Of a stretch of DNA of 64,000 nt, positions 12,601 to 24,418 are shown piece after piece (position 1 is the first letter of the stretch; the number at the start of each line of letters is the position of its first letter). Below the pieces are notes generated by a model, which ran no database searches, was not told the origin of the DNA, and worked only from the letters and a program-made list of their open reading frames with translations. The position numbers were made by a program, and so were the translations under genes. The stretch lies in assembly GCA_021014945.1 (NCBI GenBank), contig MU266369.1, positions 1 through 64,000 on the forward strand, in the 5' to 3' direction. The DNA is from Leucogyrophana mollusca (taxonomy: Eukaryota; Basidiomycota; Agaricomycetes; Boletales).

Positions 12601-13386
12601 TCCAGTACATGTTCCTGCTGCCAAGTTGTGAGTGCTCCTTGCGCTTTTTATCGAGACAGATCATTAATTCAAATCGCTAGATGTCAATATTCTGAGTGAG
12701 AACTAACTCTTTTCCTCCTTCGAGCGATGCTGACTGTCGAGAAGTGATGTATGCCATGTGCAATCTGCACGATGTTACCTGGTTAGTCCTATCCCTCGCC
12801 TCCTTGGTTCCAGTTCCCGACTATGTATCGTTAGGGGTACGAAAGGTGACAATGGCTCTGCTAAGGATCTCGGTGGAGCCAAGAAGGTCAAAGGCGAAAA
12901 CGGCAAGGAATTAATGGAAGTCGAGCTGCCCACCGCTCGCGAAGACGTGGACCGCGTCTGGGCTGCGTCGCGTAGCGCACTTAAGATCAAGCCCCCGGAA
13001 GAAAAGGAGCATCGTGACGCGGCGACCAAGCAAGCTGACCACGACCGAAACCTTCGTACCAACGTTGTGCTGGCCTGGGTTGGGACAAACATGTGCGCAA
13101 ACTTTGTTCGGCGGCATTTGGCGACAATCAACTGATAGTGTTTTGTTCAGGATCATGATCGTTGTCTTCACATCGAATGCGTTCCTGAACTGGGTTAACA
13201 CACACATTGAGAATTCCCCCAGCAGTAATTTTAATCCCTATCTGAGTTTCCTTTTCATTGCCCTGTACGTCTGTGCTCTCACGCATTTCGTCCTTGATAC
13301 TGACCATATCACCCAGCGCTGGCCTTTCCGCCGTTCGATTCGTTGGCTCTGCGCTGTATCTCATTTTCCGACTGTTTGGATTCTGA
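9608..13386 (+). CDS. Chitin synthase, division 1 (class I-III type)
   Basis: Integral plasma-membrane glycosyltransferase (GT2) that polymerises UDP-GlcNAc into chitin. I resolve 22 exons: 9608-10263, 10317-10458, 10509-10579, 10634-10788, 10849-10911, 10964-11003, 11057-11129, 11186-11221, 11275-11428, 11481-11553, 11604-11652, 11715-11843, 11898-11975, 12032-12124, 12188-12244, 12300-12430, 12482-12627, 12681-12695, 12745-12781, 12835-13092, 13151-13264 and 13317-13386. They total 2640 nt, or 879 residues. The N-terminus is a Pro/Tyr/Gln-rich tail, then the chitin-synthase N domain ([10 protein letters not shown] near residue 145). Catalytic motifs follow: [22 protein letters not shown] and the hallmark QRRRW. 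The C-terminal half has about seven membrane helices and the conserved LHDVTWGTKG loop. The acceptor before exon 19 (12745) was chosen for frame; 12742 is an alternative. The exact class cannot be settled by eye. Confidence 0.95.
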
Positions 13387-14427
13387 GACATTTTCCCTGT
13401 CTGCCGTTCTGTACTTCTCCAAGAGTTGATCTCTTTTTTGATCTTGGATCGTGTGCTTCATTCGTTCCAACGTGTCTCAGTAAAGCGTAATTATGACTAC
13501 ATATTCTGGTGTACTTCTATGATACCTGTTCGTTGTTGTGCCCGACCGTCCTTCGGACGATTTATTAGTACTACCCGTTTGCTGTTGGCTGACAGAGCTT
13601 CGAAGTTGAGCGCTGAGCAGGCATCACTTTGAGTGTGAAAGCTCGTCACTGATCTGATGGTTGGGCGCTGGCGCTTCTATGTTTGGCTACTTGCCACTAT
13701 GGGAACGATTGTCCGTGGTCAACCATGATCGAGATTTCTTGCTATCAGATCATCCTGTTCACGCTCTGCTTTCCATACTCAACTCTAACTCAACTCTAAC
13801 GGGACGTAGGAATGGTGCGCACCACAAGAAAAAGCTCCCCCAGTTTGGCGACCATCACTGAGTACTGAGTCTCGGCGACGTGTTCCCAACGAGGCGCCTG
13901 GATAGCCTATGATAGTACGCGGCCACGCAGCCTTAAGCCGTACTTTACTTTCATGAAAGATGAAATGTCGAATGCGGCCCAGGATGCTCCAATCTGACAG
14001 CCGCATCAGTCTTGCTCAGGTACAAAGTACCGAACTATCTTGGGCGCTGTGATCACTCTCTGTCCAGTTGTTTTGGTGACCTTTCCTGGTTGGCAGCGGC
14101 GCATTAGTTCCAATTAGCAGAGCAACCTGGCGGGTCCCCGCAGAGGGTCCCGAAGTACCGTGTTCGCATCATAGCCCGACAGAGTCTCAATCACCACGAG
14201 GTTCCCAGTGTCTATAAAATGCTGATCTCCTCCCCACATCTCCCAGGCATGGTCACTACCACATCAAAGTTATCTATGCGAAAGCGCTAATCTGGACGAA
14301 TCTATGAAATTTCCAAGCTCGGCGCTCGCAGTGCCTCGGCCGCATTGGAGGCACTGGCCTCCTATATCTGTAAGAAACTCGCGGTAGCCGCGCTGACCGC
14401 TCTTTGTCGTTTGTTCCCTCTACACCC
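13387..14427. other. Intergenic region between chitin synthase and DUF6533 gene A
   Basis: No gene is supported. A small tandem duplication of CTCAACTCTAA lies near 13779-13800. A TATA-like element precedes gene A. Confidence 0.4.
14212..14219 (+). promoter_or_regulatory. TATA-like element upstream of DUF6533 gene A
   Basis: CTATAAAA lies about 210 nt before the ATG of the first DUF6533 gene. Position and match to a TATA box are the only evidence; the transcription start is unknown. Confidence 0.35.
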
Positions 14428-16070
14428 ATGGAGGCCGAAATCATCAACGATGTCTACATCCTCCAGGTGACGAGAATGTCCCAGCGTGAGTTTCTATAAC
14501 TACTCCAGTCGGCGAGGCTTAATATTTGCGCCGCAACCAGTTGCAGCCGCCGTAATCATCATATACGATCATGGTTTGCCCCCTTCCTCCTTTTTCGTCA
14601 CACTGGGTCGCTCAACGGTTCTGTGATCCTGCAGTTCAAAGCATTGACAAAGAGGTACCTGTCCGGATATACTCGCAATAGTGTACACAACCCCACTGAC
14701 TCGCACCTCTGTAAGGTCGCTTTGATATGGGTACGTCACAATTGTGCATCTGAGGCTTCAACCTGTGACACCATGTGAAGAGGCGGCCGGGTTCACTCGT
14801 CTCCATATTGTACTTCGTGGTACGCAACTTTTCGCTCGAAATGCTTCTCACCCCATGCCCAATATAAGCAACCCTCAGAATCGATACGTCGGGGACGCTA
14901 TCATAATGTAAGCTACAGCATCTTCAGCTCAAAGCACCCTTCTGATTCCTTTGTTGCTAGTATCAGCGCTACTTGTATGTCCCTGCGATTTGTATGTGAG
15001 CTCTGGATTAATAGTTCGCAGTATTTCTTAGCACGTCATTTTCTGCCAACGTGAGCATTCGCATTCCCGCTTGTCGTCATTTAACGCCGCCTTTATAGAT
15101 GTAAGTCCGATCAGAAATGCACAGAGAACACTCGCACATAAACTACCATTTTCACAACTATTGTAGCTGTGAGCTCTTTTAATACCCTCCTAGATGCTGC
15201 TGATATAATCCTAATGCTAGGTCATATACTATTTCAATTTCAAGTTTGGGGACCATTTGCGTCCGTCTGGTCTACGCAAGGTCTGTACGCTGGATTAACT
15301 ACTTTACAGGATGATTTAACATCAGAACTCCCCCTTGTCTTCGTTTCTGTAGCCATAATGCAGCTTCGCATCTACGCTATGTACCGGAAGTCTAAAAAGG
15401 TTCTTTTTCTTACAGGCATATGTTTTGCCGCGGAGATAGCAGCTATAGCGGTGGTGCTAGTCATGCACTTTGCTCAGTCGCTTTCGTATACGAACGAGCC
15501 GATCCCGGGATTTCATATGTGCGGCACCTCGAACATCGGCAAAAACTTCACCGCGATCTACATTCCAATTTTCTGCTTCGAATTCCTCCTTTTCACGCTG
15601 GCACTATCGGTTGTTTTCAGAAATATGGCCAGGACGCGGCGCATTCCCGGCATGTGGAGGCTCCATGCGACCATGGAGATGATCGTGAAGTCCAGCACCA
15701 TATACTTCTTCGTGTGAGCTCGCATTTTGGTGTGTAGGACCCTGATGCTGACAAAAACTCTCTACCAGCGAAACTTCTGGGTGTGCCATTGCGACTGGCA
15801 TGTACCTCGGACTTCCTGTGAGTCCCATCATACGCTTGCGAATAATTTGATGAACGACAATTGGTGTAGTCAATCTACATCGAAATAGCAAATGCATTTC
15901 TTGTTGCTACTACGGTTGTCCTTGGGAGCAGGCTCGTTATTAACACGCGAGACTTTTACTCCTCTTCACAAGTAGAGGAACACGAAAGCCACGACTTCAG
16001 GCCCCTGATCCATCCTTCAGGTGGTAATGTGGAAATGTCGGTGTTGAGGGAAGACGATGGGGAAGTTTGA
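14428..16070 (+). CDS. DUF6533-family multi-pass membrane protein, paralogue A
   Basis: Member of the basidiomycete DUF6533 family of seven-helix-like membrane proteins, function unknown. Fourteen exons: 14428-14485, 14541-14573, 14635-14654, 14716-14730, 14781-14819, 14879-14907, 14961-14974, 15022-15050, 15099-15100, 15167-15168, 15221-15280, 15353-15713, 15769-15817 and 15870-16070. They total 912 nt, or 303 residues. The DUF6533 start has MEAEIINDVYILQ, an IIIYDH motif, KEVALIW and NRYVGDA. Later come FQVWGPFASVW and MQLRIYAMY, then hydrophobic helices with a Cys-containing loop. The tail is soluble and acidic. Exons 9 and 10 are each only 2 nt (AT and CT). They are needed to keep frame and to encode the Cys shared by all four paralogues just before the Phe-Gln-rich helix. 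Gene B, 850 nt downstream, has the same structure. Confidence 0.85.
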
Positions 16071-16917
16071 CACGCTTTGAAGTCGCAGGTATTATTCCGG
16101 GGACGTAGTAATCAGACTTTGTTTGGCTGTACATGATTTGCAACCTAGCACTATCAGGATGTGTCACAGCGTTATCTGACTTGCTGACGAGTTCGACCAT
16201 TGATTATGAAAGATCCTCGGGCACACACGCCCTATTCGTTAACTTTTAACTCGGCCTCCATCTTATATTGGCTTCAACGACCTCAGGGGTTCGTACAAGC
16301 TCCTCTAAGCTCTTTCATCATTCAAGACCAACTTGAACCACGCGCAAAGTGTGCACCACTTTACTACCAGCCTAATCCGGGCTTAGGGATGACTTGCATT
16401 GACTCCGAACTGCGTGCCATGGAGATTACAAGTCCGACAATGATCCTTCATATCTCACGATTTGCGCCGATGAGTTTGGGTCATCTTTGCACGAGCGCCT
16501 TCAAGCGAGACCACGACTCACCAGGACTCACCACGATGTTGAAGGAGCTTCCCACGTGGCATACCATATGGTGACTGGCAGACGACATGGGGTACGCGCC
16601 ATGAATCTGGTGTCCCGAGGAAGTCGGCACTATTACGTGAAAACCCTCAATATACACACTCTGGTCCTCCTTCCGAGTATTCAGGCTTCGATCAATTCGA
16701 CCTTTCGGAACAACGTGAGATCGCGATACGATAACTTCGCGTAAAAGTATGCAAAAGTTTGGTTAGGGCAACTCCACATTCTAGATTATACCGGGCCCGC
16801 AACCTTCGATGCGTCCAATAGCCGTTTGTTGTTCGTTACAACCTCGTGCCAACTTGCGAACCACTTGGTGGTGGCGATTTCTGCAGACGCAGCCTGACCG
16901 ACACTTTGTGGTTGTCC
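16071..16917. other. Spacer between DUF6533 paralogues A and B
   Basis: About 850 nt with no supported gene. Short open frames are present on both strands without recognisable motifs. It presumably holds the A terminator and the B promoter. Confidence 0.4.
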
Positions 16918-18588
16918 ATGGAGGCTGAGATCCTTGAGGATGCACGGATTCTTCAGGTCTCAAGGTTGTGTCAGCGTCAGTGAATATTTTTCTTCTCTCC
17001 TCCCCATTATTGATCACCGCCCGACCTGCAACTTTTCTTTAGTTGCAGCTGCAGTTGTCGTCATCTACGATCATGGTTCGTCTTCGTCGCATTCGCATAT
17101 GAAATGAAATAACAGAAGTGTTTCTGCGGATAGTGTTAACGTTCCATGATGAGGTGCGGGTTCTGTTCTGTCGTCTCCATAGCACTACTCATGCATCTCC
17201 TTGGAAGGTTGACTTTATATGGGTACGCCAAGATTACTTGCCGACCTCTCATCTCCCTTCTTACATCGAGTATAAATGCAGAAGCGGCCTAGCTCTCTCG
17301 TGACAATTCTATACTTTTGGGTGAGTGGACATCCCTCTGTCCTGGCGTCGATCGTCAGTTCAAGTTATTCGCAGAATCGATATGTGGGGGACGCCATCAT
17401 CATGTAAGTCAAGTCAGTTGTTAATCTGTCGTACAATCTTTCTTACGAGTCTGTGACAAGCATCATTGCCATATGTAGGTCTCGTCCTTCATTGCCCCGC
17501 GCTTGTCGGGCCCCCTGACAGCGTAAATTTCAGTATTTTGCAGCACTTCGTTTTCTCCCGAGGTGAGTTCCCCAAAGATCATGCTTCGTCGGAGCTCTCC
17601 AACATTGTTCGTTTTAGACGTACGTTTTACTTTCTCCATAAATGGAAGAGACGAAAGGCAGTTAATTCGAGATGACTCTCCTTGATTCAGTTGTGAGGTC
17701 GTCATGCATAATTTCTAATGCAACACTCATCATATGTCTACCAGGCCACATTTTGTTCCAATTTCAAGCGTGGGGACCGTTCGCGTCAGTTTGGGCTACA
17801 CAGGGTGGGTGAGGTTTACTTGCTCTTTCACTAGCTTTGACTTATTCTAGCCTATCATAGCTATTATGCAGCTCCGCATTTATGCCATGTATCAAAAATC
17901 TAAGAAGATACTCGCCGTCACGGCTGTATGTTTCGTGATGGAGATAGCCGCAATATCAGCCGTGTTGGCCACGCATTTTGACCACACACTGTCTTACACC
18001 ACCGAACCTATCCCAGGAGTCCATATGTGTGCCACTTCAGCAATTGGCAAGGCTTTCACGGCCATATACATCCCTATCTTCTCTTTCGAGCTCCTGCTTT
18101 TCGTTCTCGCGATCACGGTCGTCTTCAAGCATCTATCACATACACCACACGTCCCCGGCCTTCGGAGGCTACAAACGACAATGAGGATGCTAGCTCGCTA
18201 CAGCACGATTTACTTCTTCGTGTAAGCTCTCTTTACCTTCTCGAGAAGAACCTTCACCTGAGCTCTGTTACCAGCGAGACAGCCGGCTGTGCCATTGCAA
18301 CTGGAATGTACCTAGGGCTTCCTGTGAGTCGGAGACTCTGATAATACTCTTGTTGGTACTCATGATTGTTGCCAAACGTAGCCCGTTTATATAGAAGTCG
18401 CAAACGCATTTCTGGTACCCATCACGGTCATACTTGGAAGCCGTTTTGTCCTCAATACCCGAAGTTTTTACTCTTCCCCGCAATTCGGAGAAGATGACAG
18501 CACCGCATTGGGATCTATCAGCTTTGCTCAGCATTCAGGGATGGTGGAGATGACTACATTCACTAGAGGTGGTGAGACACAGAGTTGA
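16918..18588 (+). CDS. DUF6533-family multi-pass membrane protein, paralogue B
   Basis: Close tandem paralogue of A. Exons: 16918-16975, 17043-17075, 17134-17153, 17218-17232, 17282-17320, 17375-17403, 17461-17474, 17534-17562, 17618-17619, 17691-17692, 17745-17804, 17861-18221, 18275-18323 and 18382-18588. They total 918 nt, or 305 residues. The first thirteen exon lengths equal those of A exactly, including the two 2-nt exons (AC and TT here); only the tail exon differs (207 against 201 nt). Conserved words are MEAEILEDARILQVSRL, VVVIYDH, DEVDFIW, NRYVGDA, FQAWGPFASVW and MQLRIYAMY. Several membrane helices and a polar C-terminal tail follow. Function is unknown; membrane location is inferred from hydrophobicity. 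Confidence 0.85.
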
Positions 18589-18756
18589 CCCGCCATGTAC
18601 CGCATCTATACGATATCTACAGACAAGGCTGGCGCAGTACATCGAGTAATAGCATTGCGCTCAACGTGGCTTATTCCATAAACAAAAGGTGGTACTCGTC
18701 GTCGTCATATCTTACACGCTTGACTATGACGTCGACGAATAATTTCTAAAATTCGA

Positions 18757-18764
18757 TATATAAG
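18757..18764 (+). promoter_or_regulatory. TATA box candidate
   Basis: TATATAAG lies 47 nt upstream of the ATG of the membrane hydrolase-like gene, inside the short spacer that follows gene B. The spacing fits a compact fungal core promoter. Confidence 0.45.
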
Positions 18765-18811
18765 CCTCTGCCTCCTCTTGAGCTTTTCCTTACCCCGAAA
18801 TACAAACGACA

Positions 18812-19649
18812 ATGTGGATTGCACACTTTGCACCAGGCCTTGTGGCCAAACCGTTTGCGCCTGGCGTTCCTCTTTCACTCCTGGCTCTTGCGGGTGCCAT
18901 CCCCGACGCGACCTTTTTTATATTGAACTTCTTCGGCCTCGAAAGCTTTTCTGTCGATCCAAAATTGATGCGCCGCGGATGCTTCCCCTATGCCACCGAT
19001 TACCCTTTCAGCCATTCCCTTGTCGGGATGGCCGCTCTCGGTGCGTGCATCCACTGTCCGAAAGTCCAGTTGACCTAAAGTGCGGTAAAAGGGCTCGCGC
19101 TGACAGCGGGGTACACGCTGATGACACAGCGGAAAGTAACGCCGAAAGACCAGGCAATATTATTGGCAGTGACACTCAGTCATTTTCTGTTCGAGGTGCC
19201 ATCCCATCGCGAAGGTAGCTGCTCGATCGCCATCGTTTCTACGTGGCTTTCTGACACAGGGGCTCTGTAGATGTGAAGATTACGCCGATGGACTCCACCA
19301 ACCTTGGTGCAGGTCTCTTTGACCGGCCCTTCGTGTTGTTCCTGCTGGAGTCGCTGCTTTTCCTCGGAGGCTTATTTGTATACACGACATTCGCACCTCT
19401 TGCAACAAAGCTAGGTTACAAGCGCGCAGGAAACATGAACCGCCTGTGGGGTATCATTGCGTTCATGATCGTTCAGCAAGCGCATTTCTGCTTTGGGTCG
19501 TGAGTAACCCCGTTTTCTGGAGGCTATGAAGCGGTTTCCTCACGTATTTCTGTAGAGCACCGACAACTAACACAAAATGGATTCACGCACCTGTGTTCCT
19601 TTCCGAGATATTGCTGGATAGCTGGCTGATAGGCAAACTCGAGTCATAG
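18812..19649 (+). CDS. Bacterial-type membrane metal-dependent hydrolase-like protein
   Basis: Four exons (18812-19040, 19092-19214, 19271-19499, 19556-19649) total 675 nt and 224 residues. The protein starts MWIAHFAPGLVAKPFAPGV, followed by a hydrophobic helix with IPDA, then YPFSHSLVGM and LSHFLFEVPSHREDV, then NLGAGLFDRP and two further helices. This order of His/Asp-bearing motifs between four or five membrane segments is what I know from bacterial proteins annotated as membrane-bound metal-dependent hydrolases (YdjM/DUF457-like). In that family the conserved His and Asp residues are presumed metal ligands. Enzymatic activity is not proven for it. The gene has normal fungal introns, so any transfer is not recent. 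Confidence is lower for the function than for the gene. Confidence 0.7.
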
Positions 19650-19955
19650 AGGACTTCGTAGGACCAATAAAAGTGTAGGATGTTCTATCCGCAGTCCATT
19701 GTAGCAGAAAGAGTTTTTAAATGACCCACATGCTTTTCACGATATTGGGACGTAGAATGTCTGACTATCCTATCATTGCAGAGGAGAAACCTCTGGTTCA
19801 GGTCACCACTGAAGCGTTCGGCATTCGCCGGGACCTATCAATCCACCGTGGTCCGTGATCCAAATTCCCATCCATGCTAATTCGGCATGTACTAGAGGTT
19901 CCACGATGAATGTTCCGCAATTGTGGTGTTCGGCTTCTACTTCACCAGTCCTGCG
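19650..19955. other. Spacer, 306 nt
   Basis: Short spacer between two genes on the same strand. It contains an AATAAAA-like signal near 19668, a plausible poly(A) element of the upstream gene. Nothing else is recognised. Confidence 0.35.
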
Positions 19956-21320
19956 ATGTCCAGGAATATTCTGGTAACTGGCGCGACCGGGAAACAAGGA
20001 CGCGCTCTTATTGAAGCCCTCCAACCTCTGAAGACTACAGACGACAACCCAAGTGCTAGGTCCTTTCGCATTCTCGCGCTCACCCGCAAGGCAACGAGTC
20101 CAAGTGCAGAGCAACTTGCGAAGCAAGAGCACGTTCAGGTTGTTGAAGGAGACCTTGACTCCATAGAGTCTGTTCGAAAGATATTCGAGGATGCCAAGAG
20201 TATAGGTGGGATTTGGGGTGTGTACTGTGTGCTTGCATTCCCAGGCCTCGGAGCATGCGCAGACGGAGAGGAACGTCAGGGAAAGGTGAGGTTCTTCCTA
20301 ACCTGACCACGTTTGCTTTGTTCAAAGGTTGCTTGGTCCAGGCATTGGCCGACCTGGCACTCGAGTATGGTGTGTCCGTATACATATACTCGTCTGCAGA
20401 ACGAGGTGGGGAAGCGAACGACGAGCACGAAAAGCTCTCTGGCCGTGCAAAAGTTATGGTTGAGCGACACGTCAAAAGTCTTGGTGAAAAGGGGCTCTCG
20501 TGGACGTGGGTCTTACGGCCAAGTTTTTTTATACTTGGGGTAGCTCTCTAGCCTCCATAACTCGCTAACTGACGATCACGGTATTTGTTGCAGAATAATG
20601 CGCCCCGGGTTCTTTCTCGATAATTATGAAGGATTTATTGGTTCGATCACGGTCGCTGTAATGAGAAAAGGCCTCAAAGCCGACACGAAACTGGGGGTTA
20701 TTGTGCGTAGACATTCTTCGCACGGATGTTCATTAGGGTGACTTGTATGCTCGCTTTCGCACATGCATTAGGCCTCAGATGACATTGGCCGCGTCGCCGC
20801 CGCGGTATTCCAAGTCTGTTTTACCCTTCTGCATACCTGTGTCCTCTCACTCATGAGCGAGTTACGAGCAGGAGCCTGAGAAATACAAGCACCAGGAACT
20901 TGTGGTGATCTCGGACATGCTTACCATGTCCGAGCAAGACGATGCCCACAAGCGAGCCACGGGGAGACCACTTCCAGCTATCCCAGGTATACTTGCCAAG
21001 CTCCTGTTAATGATGAATAAATCAACAAAGGAGTTGTAAGTGTTCATATTCTGGAGATGATGGTCGACTAACAAATTCACATTGTCTTCCTTGCTTTTTT
21101 ATTTTTCAGATGCGAGCACTTTGAGTCTCTGCACACCGCGCGTGTGAGCGGGCAGCACGAGAAGTGCGAGTCCCAAATGCAAAAAGCGCGAGCTGCACAC
21201 CCGGAAATGAAGACCGTTTATGATTGGGCAGTTGCGACGAAGGACAGTAACGCCAAGGAGGCGCAAGGGAATGGGTGGAATCAAGTGTCTATTTGGAAGA
21301 TGGTGACAGGTAAACTGTGA
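19956..21320 (+). CDS. NmrA-like NAD(P)-binding protein
   Basis: Six exons (19956-20285, 20342-20505, 20594-20702, 20772-20813, 20872-21035, 21110-21320) give 1020 nt and 339 residues. The start MSRNILVTGATGKQGRAL carries the dinucleotide-binding Gly motif of atypical short-chain dehydrogenases. Later landmarks are VEGDLDSIESV, YIYSSAERGG, LSWTIMRPGFFLDNY (split by an intron) and DIGRVAAAVF. These are typical of the NmrA-like family, whose members are redox-sensing regulators or isoflavone-reductase-like enzymes. The Tyr-x3-Lys catalytic pair of classical dehydrogenases is not evident, so a sensor role is possible. It is convergent with the next gene, leaving 116 nt between them. Confidence 0.85.
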
Positions 21321-21436
21321 GACTAGGATGCACATTGATAGAAGCCCTTGACCCGAGTACAATAAATGTCAGATACCCATCCCGATGTTCCTGCTGCTAA
21401 TGCCTCATTGTTATGCTACTTGGCTGGGAGCATTGT

Positions 21437-23176
21437 TCAACTTTTCGAAGGCCAGCTATCATCATTGACGCCAAGCGCGTGCAGAGGGATAGCTTCGTCC
21501 ATGTCGTGGTTCCTTGCACCTGGCTGCACGCCACCAACCCACACTCCGTTACGAGCCCTGTGTCCCCGAAGGCTGAGAGCAAGACGAGAGCCAGTTGTTA
21601 CAACGACAAAATCAACGAGTGGAACGGATATTCCTTGGCCGTAGATCGGCTGGTTTTGAGAGGAGGTGAGGATGGTGTTACAAAAGGTGTTACAACTTGG
21701 ACAGCAGGCTGGTCTATACGCACAGAAAGGGCCAGCCAAAGTATGATGAAGATGATCGTTATTGCTAGATTGCTAAGGGAAATTCAATACAGTATCTAGA
21801 ACGCGGGGAGCAAAATCCACGTACATAAGGAAGTAAATCAAGCTGTCTCTAGCTAAGACCCTCATCAGCGAGTTCATCCGGCGCTCGGTACCCCCTAGAC
21901 GTATTACTTCCAGGATATTCTTAGCAGAGATCCGAGCCGCGAGAATAAACAGGAGGAGCTCGAAACAGACGATGGGGACATATGTCATCACCATAAAGTT
22001 CCCTCGAATCCCAGTTGCGACACATAATTGCCCGGTAAAGACTGTGATGCTAGTCACTACCAACACACGATGTAAATCGGGGTTCGTGGCATGAGGAATC
22101 AAGACCCACTGGCGAACGAGCTATGAGGACCGACGTTTAACCACAGAATTACTGCCGTGGTAACAATTTCTGCGAGAAAGCAGACGCCTAGAAAAGCCCC
22201 AACCCGCTTGGACCGGTGGTACATTGCAAAAATACGTGGTTGCATGATACCTTGTTGTCGCAGGTCGGGAAGCTATGCAGGTGAACGAATAGAGTCTTGC
22301 TCACTTTGCACGACCCATACATTAACCAGTGTTCCCCAGGCTTCGAATTCGAGCAACTTGTAGCCTGGCGTAAAATGTAAACCAACTGACACCTTTCAAC
22401 GGACATGACGAGGGGACTTACACCTACGCTGACACTATGAGATGGTCTACGACAATGATGAAATGTGCAAGAACGTACAACTAGTCGTCGGCATACAGTG
22501 AGCAGCAGAAATTTACAAATTCAGTAGATGCCAACTGACCTTGGTAGACAGCGCAGTACTGACGGAAACTGACATTATGACACCACTATCAGAGAACACC
22601 TTGGACGTGGGATTCGTTCCGTACCAATAGTCCCAGCGCTGTAGTATGCCGGGTCAGGTGTGGCAATCATTCATAAGCATGCGACATACATGAGCATCGC
22701 GTTGCCCATGTATCGGTTCTGTGGATGTCATATTACGCAAGATAGATCATAGCCTTTTGCGGGGACGTACCACAAAGTATAGTAGTGTCAAGGGAGAGAC
22801 GGTCCCTATCTGCAGCGAGTGAGCGAAAGAAGATGCCAGGAGGCCAGTGGCTTGTACACACCCATATCAACTCCACCTTGCATAACTGTGCGTAAGTTGT
22901 TTCATGCCAGACGCAAAGAGGATGCCCACCTCTTTTGATAATGTTTGGGCTGGGTATTCGTTAAGGCAAGACAGGCATGTGACAGTAATAATCGGAACGA
23001 ACCGTGATCGTAGAGCACGATAGATAATGCTGCGACTGTAGGTATCAAATTTGTGTCCGCAAAGATGCATCAGTGAATCGACAAAGCCGATGCAAGAGGA
23101 GCGACTAGCCTGAGAAGAAGGAAGTTTGCTGGAGAGCTCCCAGATTGCTTACCGTTGTTGCAGCTTCCGGATCCAT
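21437..23176 (-). CDS. DUF6533-family membrane protein, paralogue C
   Basis: Minus-strand paralogue most similar to D. Landmarks: first exon 23110-23176 (MDPEAATTVSNLGALQQ), second exon 23003-23035 (VAALSIVLYDH), a KEVELIW junction near 22860, and NRYMGNA near 22700. A 46-nt exon follows at 22540-22585, then 2-nt exons at 22479-22480 and 22422-22423. The next exon starts at 22364 with YKLLEFEAWG. The C-terminal exons end WPSKS at 21437. The first intron (23036-23109) appears to use a GC donor, because an in-frame TAG follows at once if it is not removed. An upstream ATG at 23291 was rejected because its product does not match the family start, whereas 23176 aligns with D. Other family members have an intron inside the 46-nt exon. 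Function is unknown. Confidence 0.75.
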
Positions 23177-24418
23177 GGGTGATATGTACAACGCGCGTTG
23201 TAGGTGAAAGAATATAGGGGAGATAACTGAGTCGTAGATCGAATTTTAAGTATGTATCAGCCTTGCCGCATCCGATTGCCGCGTCTTCCATCACGAGAAC
23301 AGCGCCAAAGACATGACAGGATGCAATTTGTGCAACAAATGATATGATGGACCGATGGTTGTTTTGGATGAACAGCGGTCATCCCGGTAACTGATAAGAG
23401 CACCATTAAATTGTAGAAGGTCCTCAACACTTTCATGAAGCGTACGAAGTGTTGCAGGGCCCATAAACTTGAACGGCGCGTACACGGCCCGCGATACACC
23501 AACTTGAAGGGACCGGGGTATGGATAGGCCCTCAGACAACTCGAAGGCAGACTTGAAACACCTATCAACCTGTGATACATCAAGGAACCAAAACGTGTCA
23601 AGCGAGATATGGCCAGATACAACTTGATACGCACTGTGCCAGAATTAGATGCGCTTTGTGGCTGACCAGGACGATCACATGCGTTACCAGTAATCAGATA
23701 AGAACAGTTGGTTAGCATGACGGCCCGGCAGTAACTGGGTAAATTTGAAGATGACAAGTGAGAGAATCATAATAAGAAGTAGCCACCCATAATCAAGAAA
23801 CACGAACACCAAGAGAGCGCATTCACTTGAGTCCACCTAATCGAATAAGCCGACAGATATAGACATTGTTGCCTTATATTGGGCCATCGTGCATCATGCT
23901 TTATGTGATGCTGGGACCAACTAGGTTCCCCACCCGAGCTATGCTTCATCTCCTAGGAAGTTGTTAGGAAGCTGTGCTTACCGCGTCTAATTAAAACGAA
24001 AGCCTTCGAGCGACTCGTGCGCAATTCAATATCTCCGCCACCCCGAACGCCCCTCCCTGAAGAAACCAAGGGAGGAGCTCTTTGCATGCTTGAACAATGA
24101 GTATAACCTTCGAAAAAAAACTGACATCGTAATACGGGTCGCCATGCTTTGGATGTAATCCCTTTAAGTCTTCATGCTGCATGGATGGCTGGGCAGCGTA
24201 AGAGGTATGAGTTCCACGTACAATAGTGCGAGCTACGTACCGAATGGGGGGAGGTCAATGCGGACGGGAAAGGATGGCATGAAGAAAGTTTCCTTAAGGA
24301 AGCGGCCGACAAGTGAACAATTACGCGTAAACAGGGCACTTGGTTGTAGCCCATTCTTGACGAGGCTCGCCTATCAGATGCTAGATATATCTACCTAAGT
24401 GTCGGAGCCGCGTGGGCT
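23177..24418. other. Spacer between DUF6533 paralogues C and D
   Basis: About 1.24 kb. The minus strand at 23.29-23.75 kb is open over a fair distance in two frames, but I cannot build a gene or name a domain. A motif CCAGAAT(T/C)AGA(T/C)GCG near 23640 recurs upstream of paralogue D near 26468, so this may be upstream sequence copied together with the gene. No other feature is supported. Confidence 0.4.

Noticed and set aside
13386..13490. Longer reading of the chitin synthase end past 13386 in another frame
   Set aside because: The spliced frame ends naturally with the hydrophobic C-terminus [10 protein letters not shown]; the longer frame arises only if the last intron is retained.
15051..15220. 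One long intron in DUF6533 gene A using an internal GT donor near 15082 instead of 2-nt exons
   Set aside because: It would keep frame in A but add residues absent from the paralogues and give an unusually long intron. No matching donor with the right phase exists in B, whereas the AG|NN|GT sites are present in all four copies.
23177..23291. Upstream ATG at 23291 as the start of DUF6533 paralogue C
   Set aside because: Its N-terminus does not match the family. The ATG at 23176 gives a first exon with the same length and motif (ALQQ..F-S) as paralogue D.
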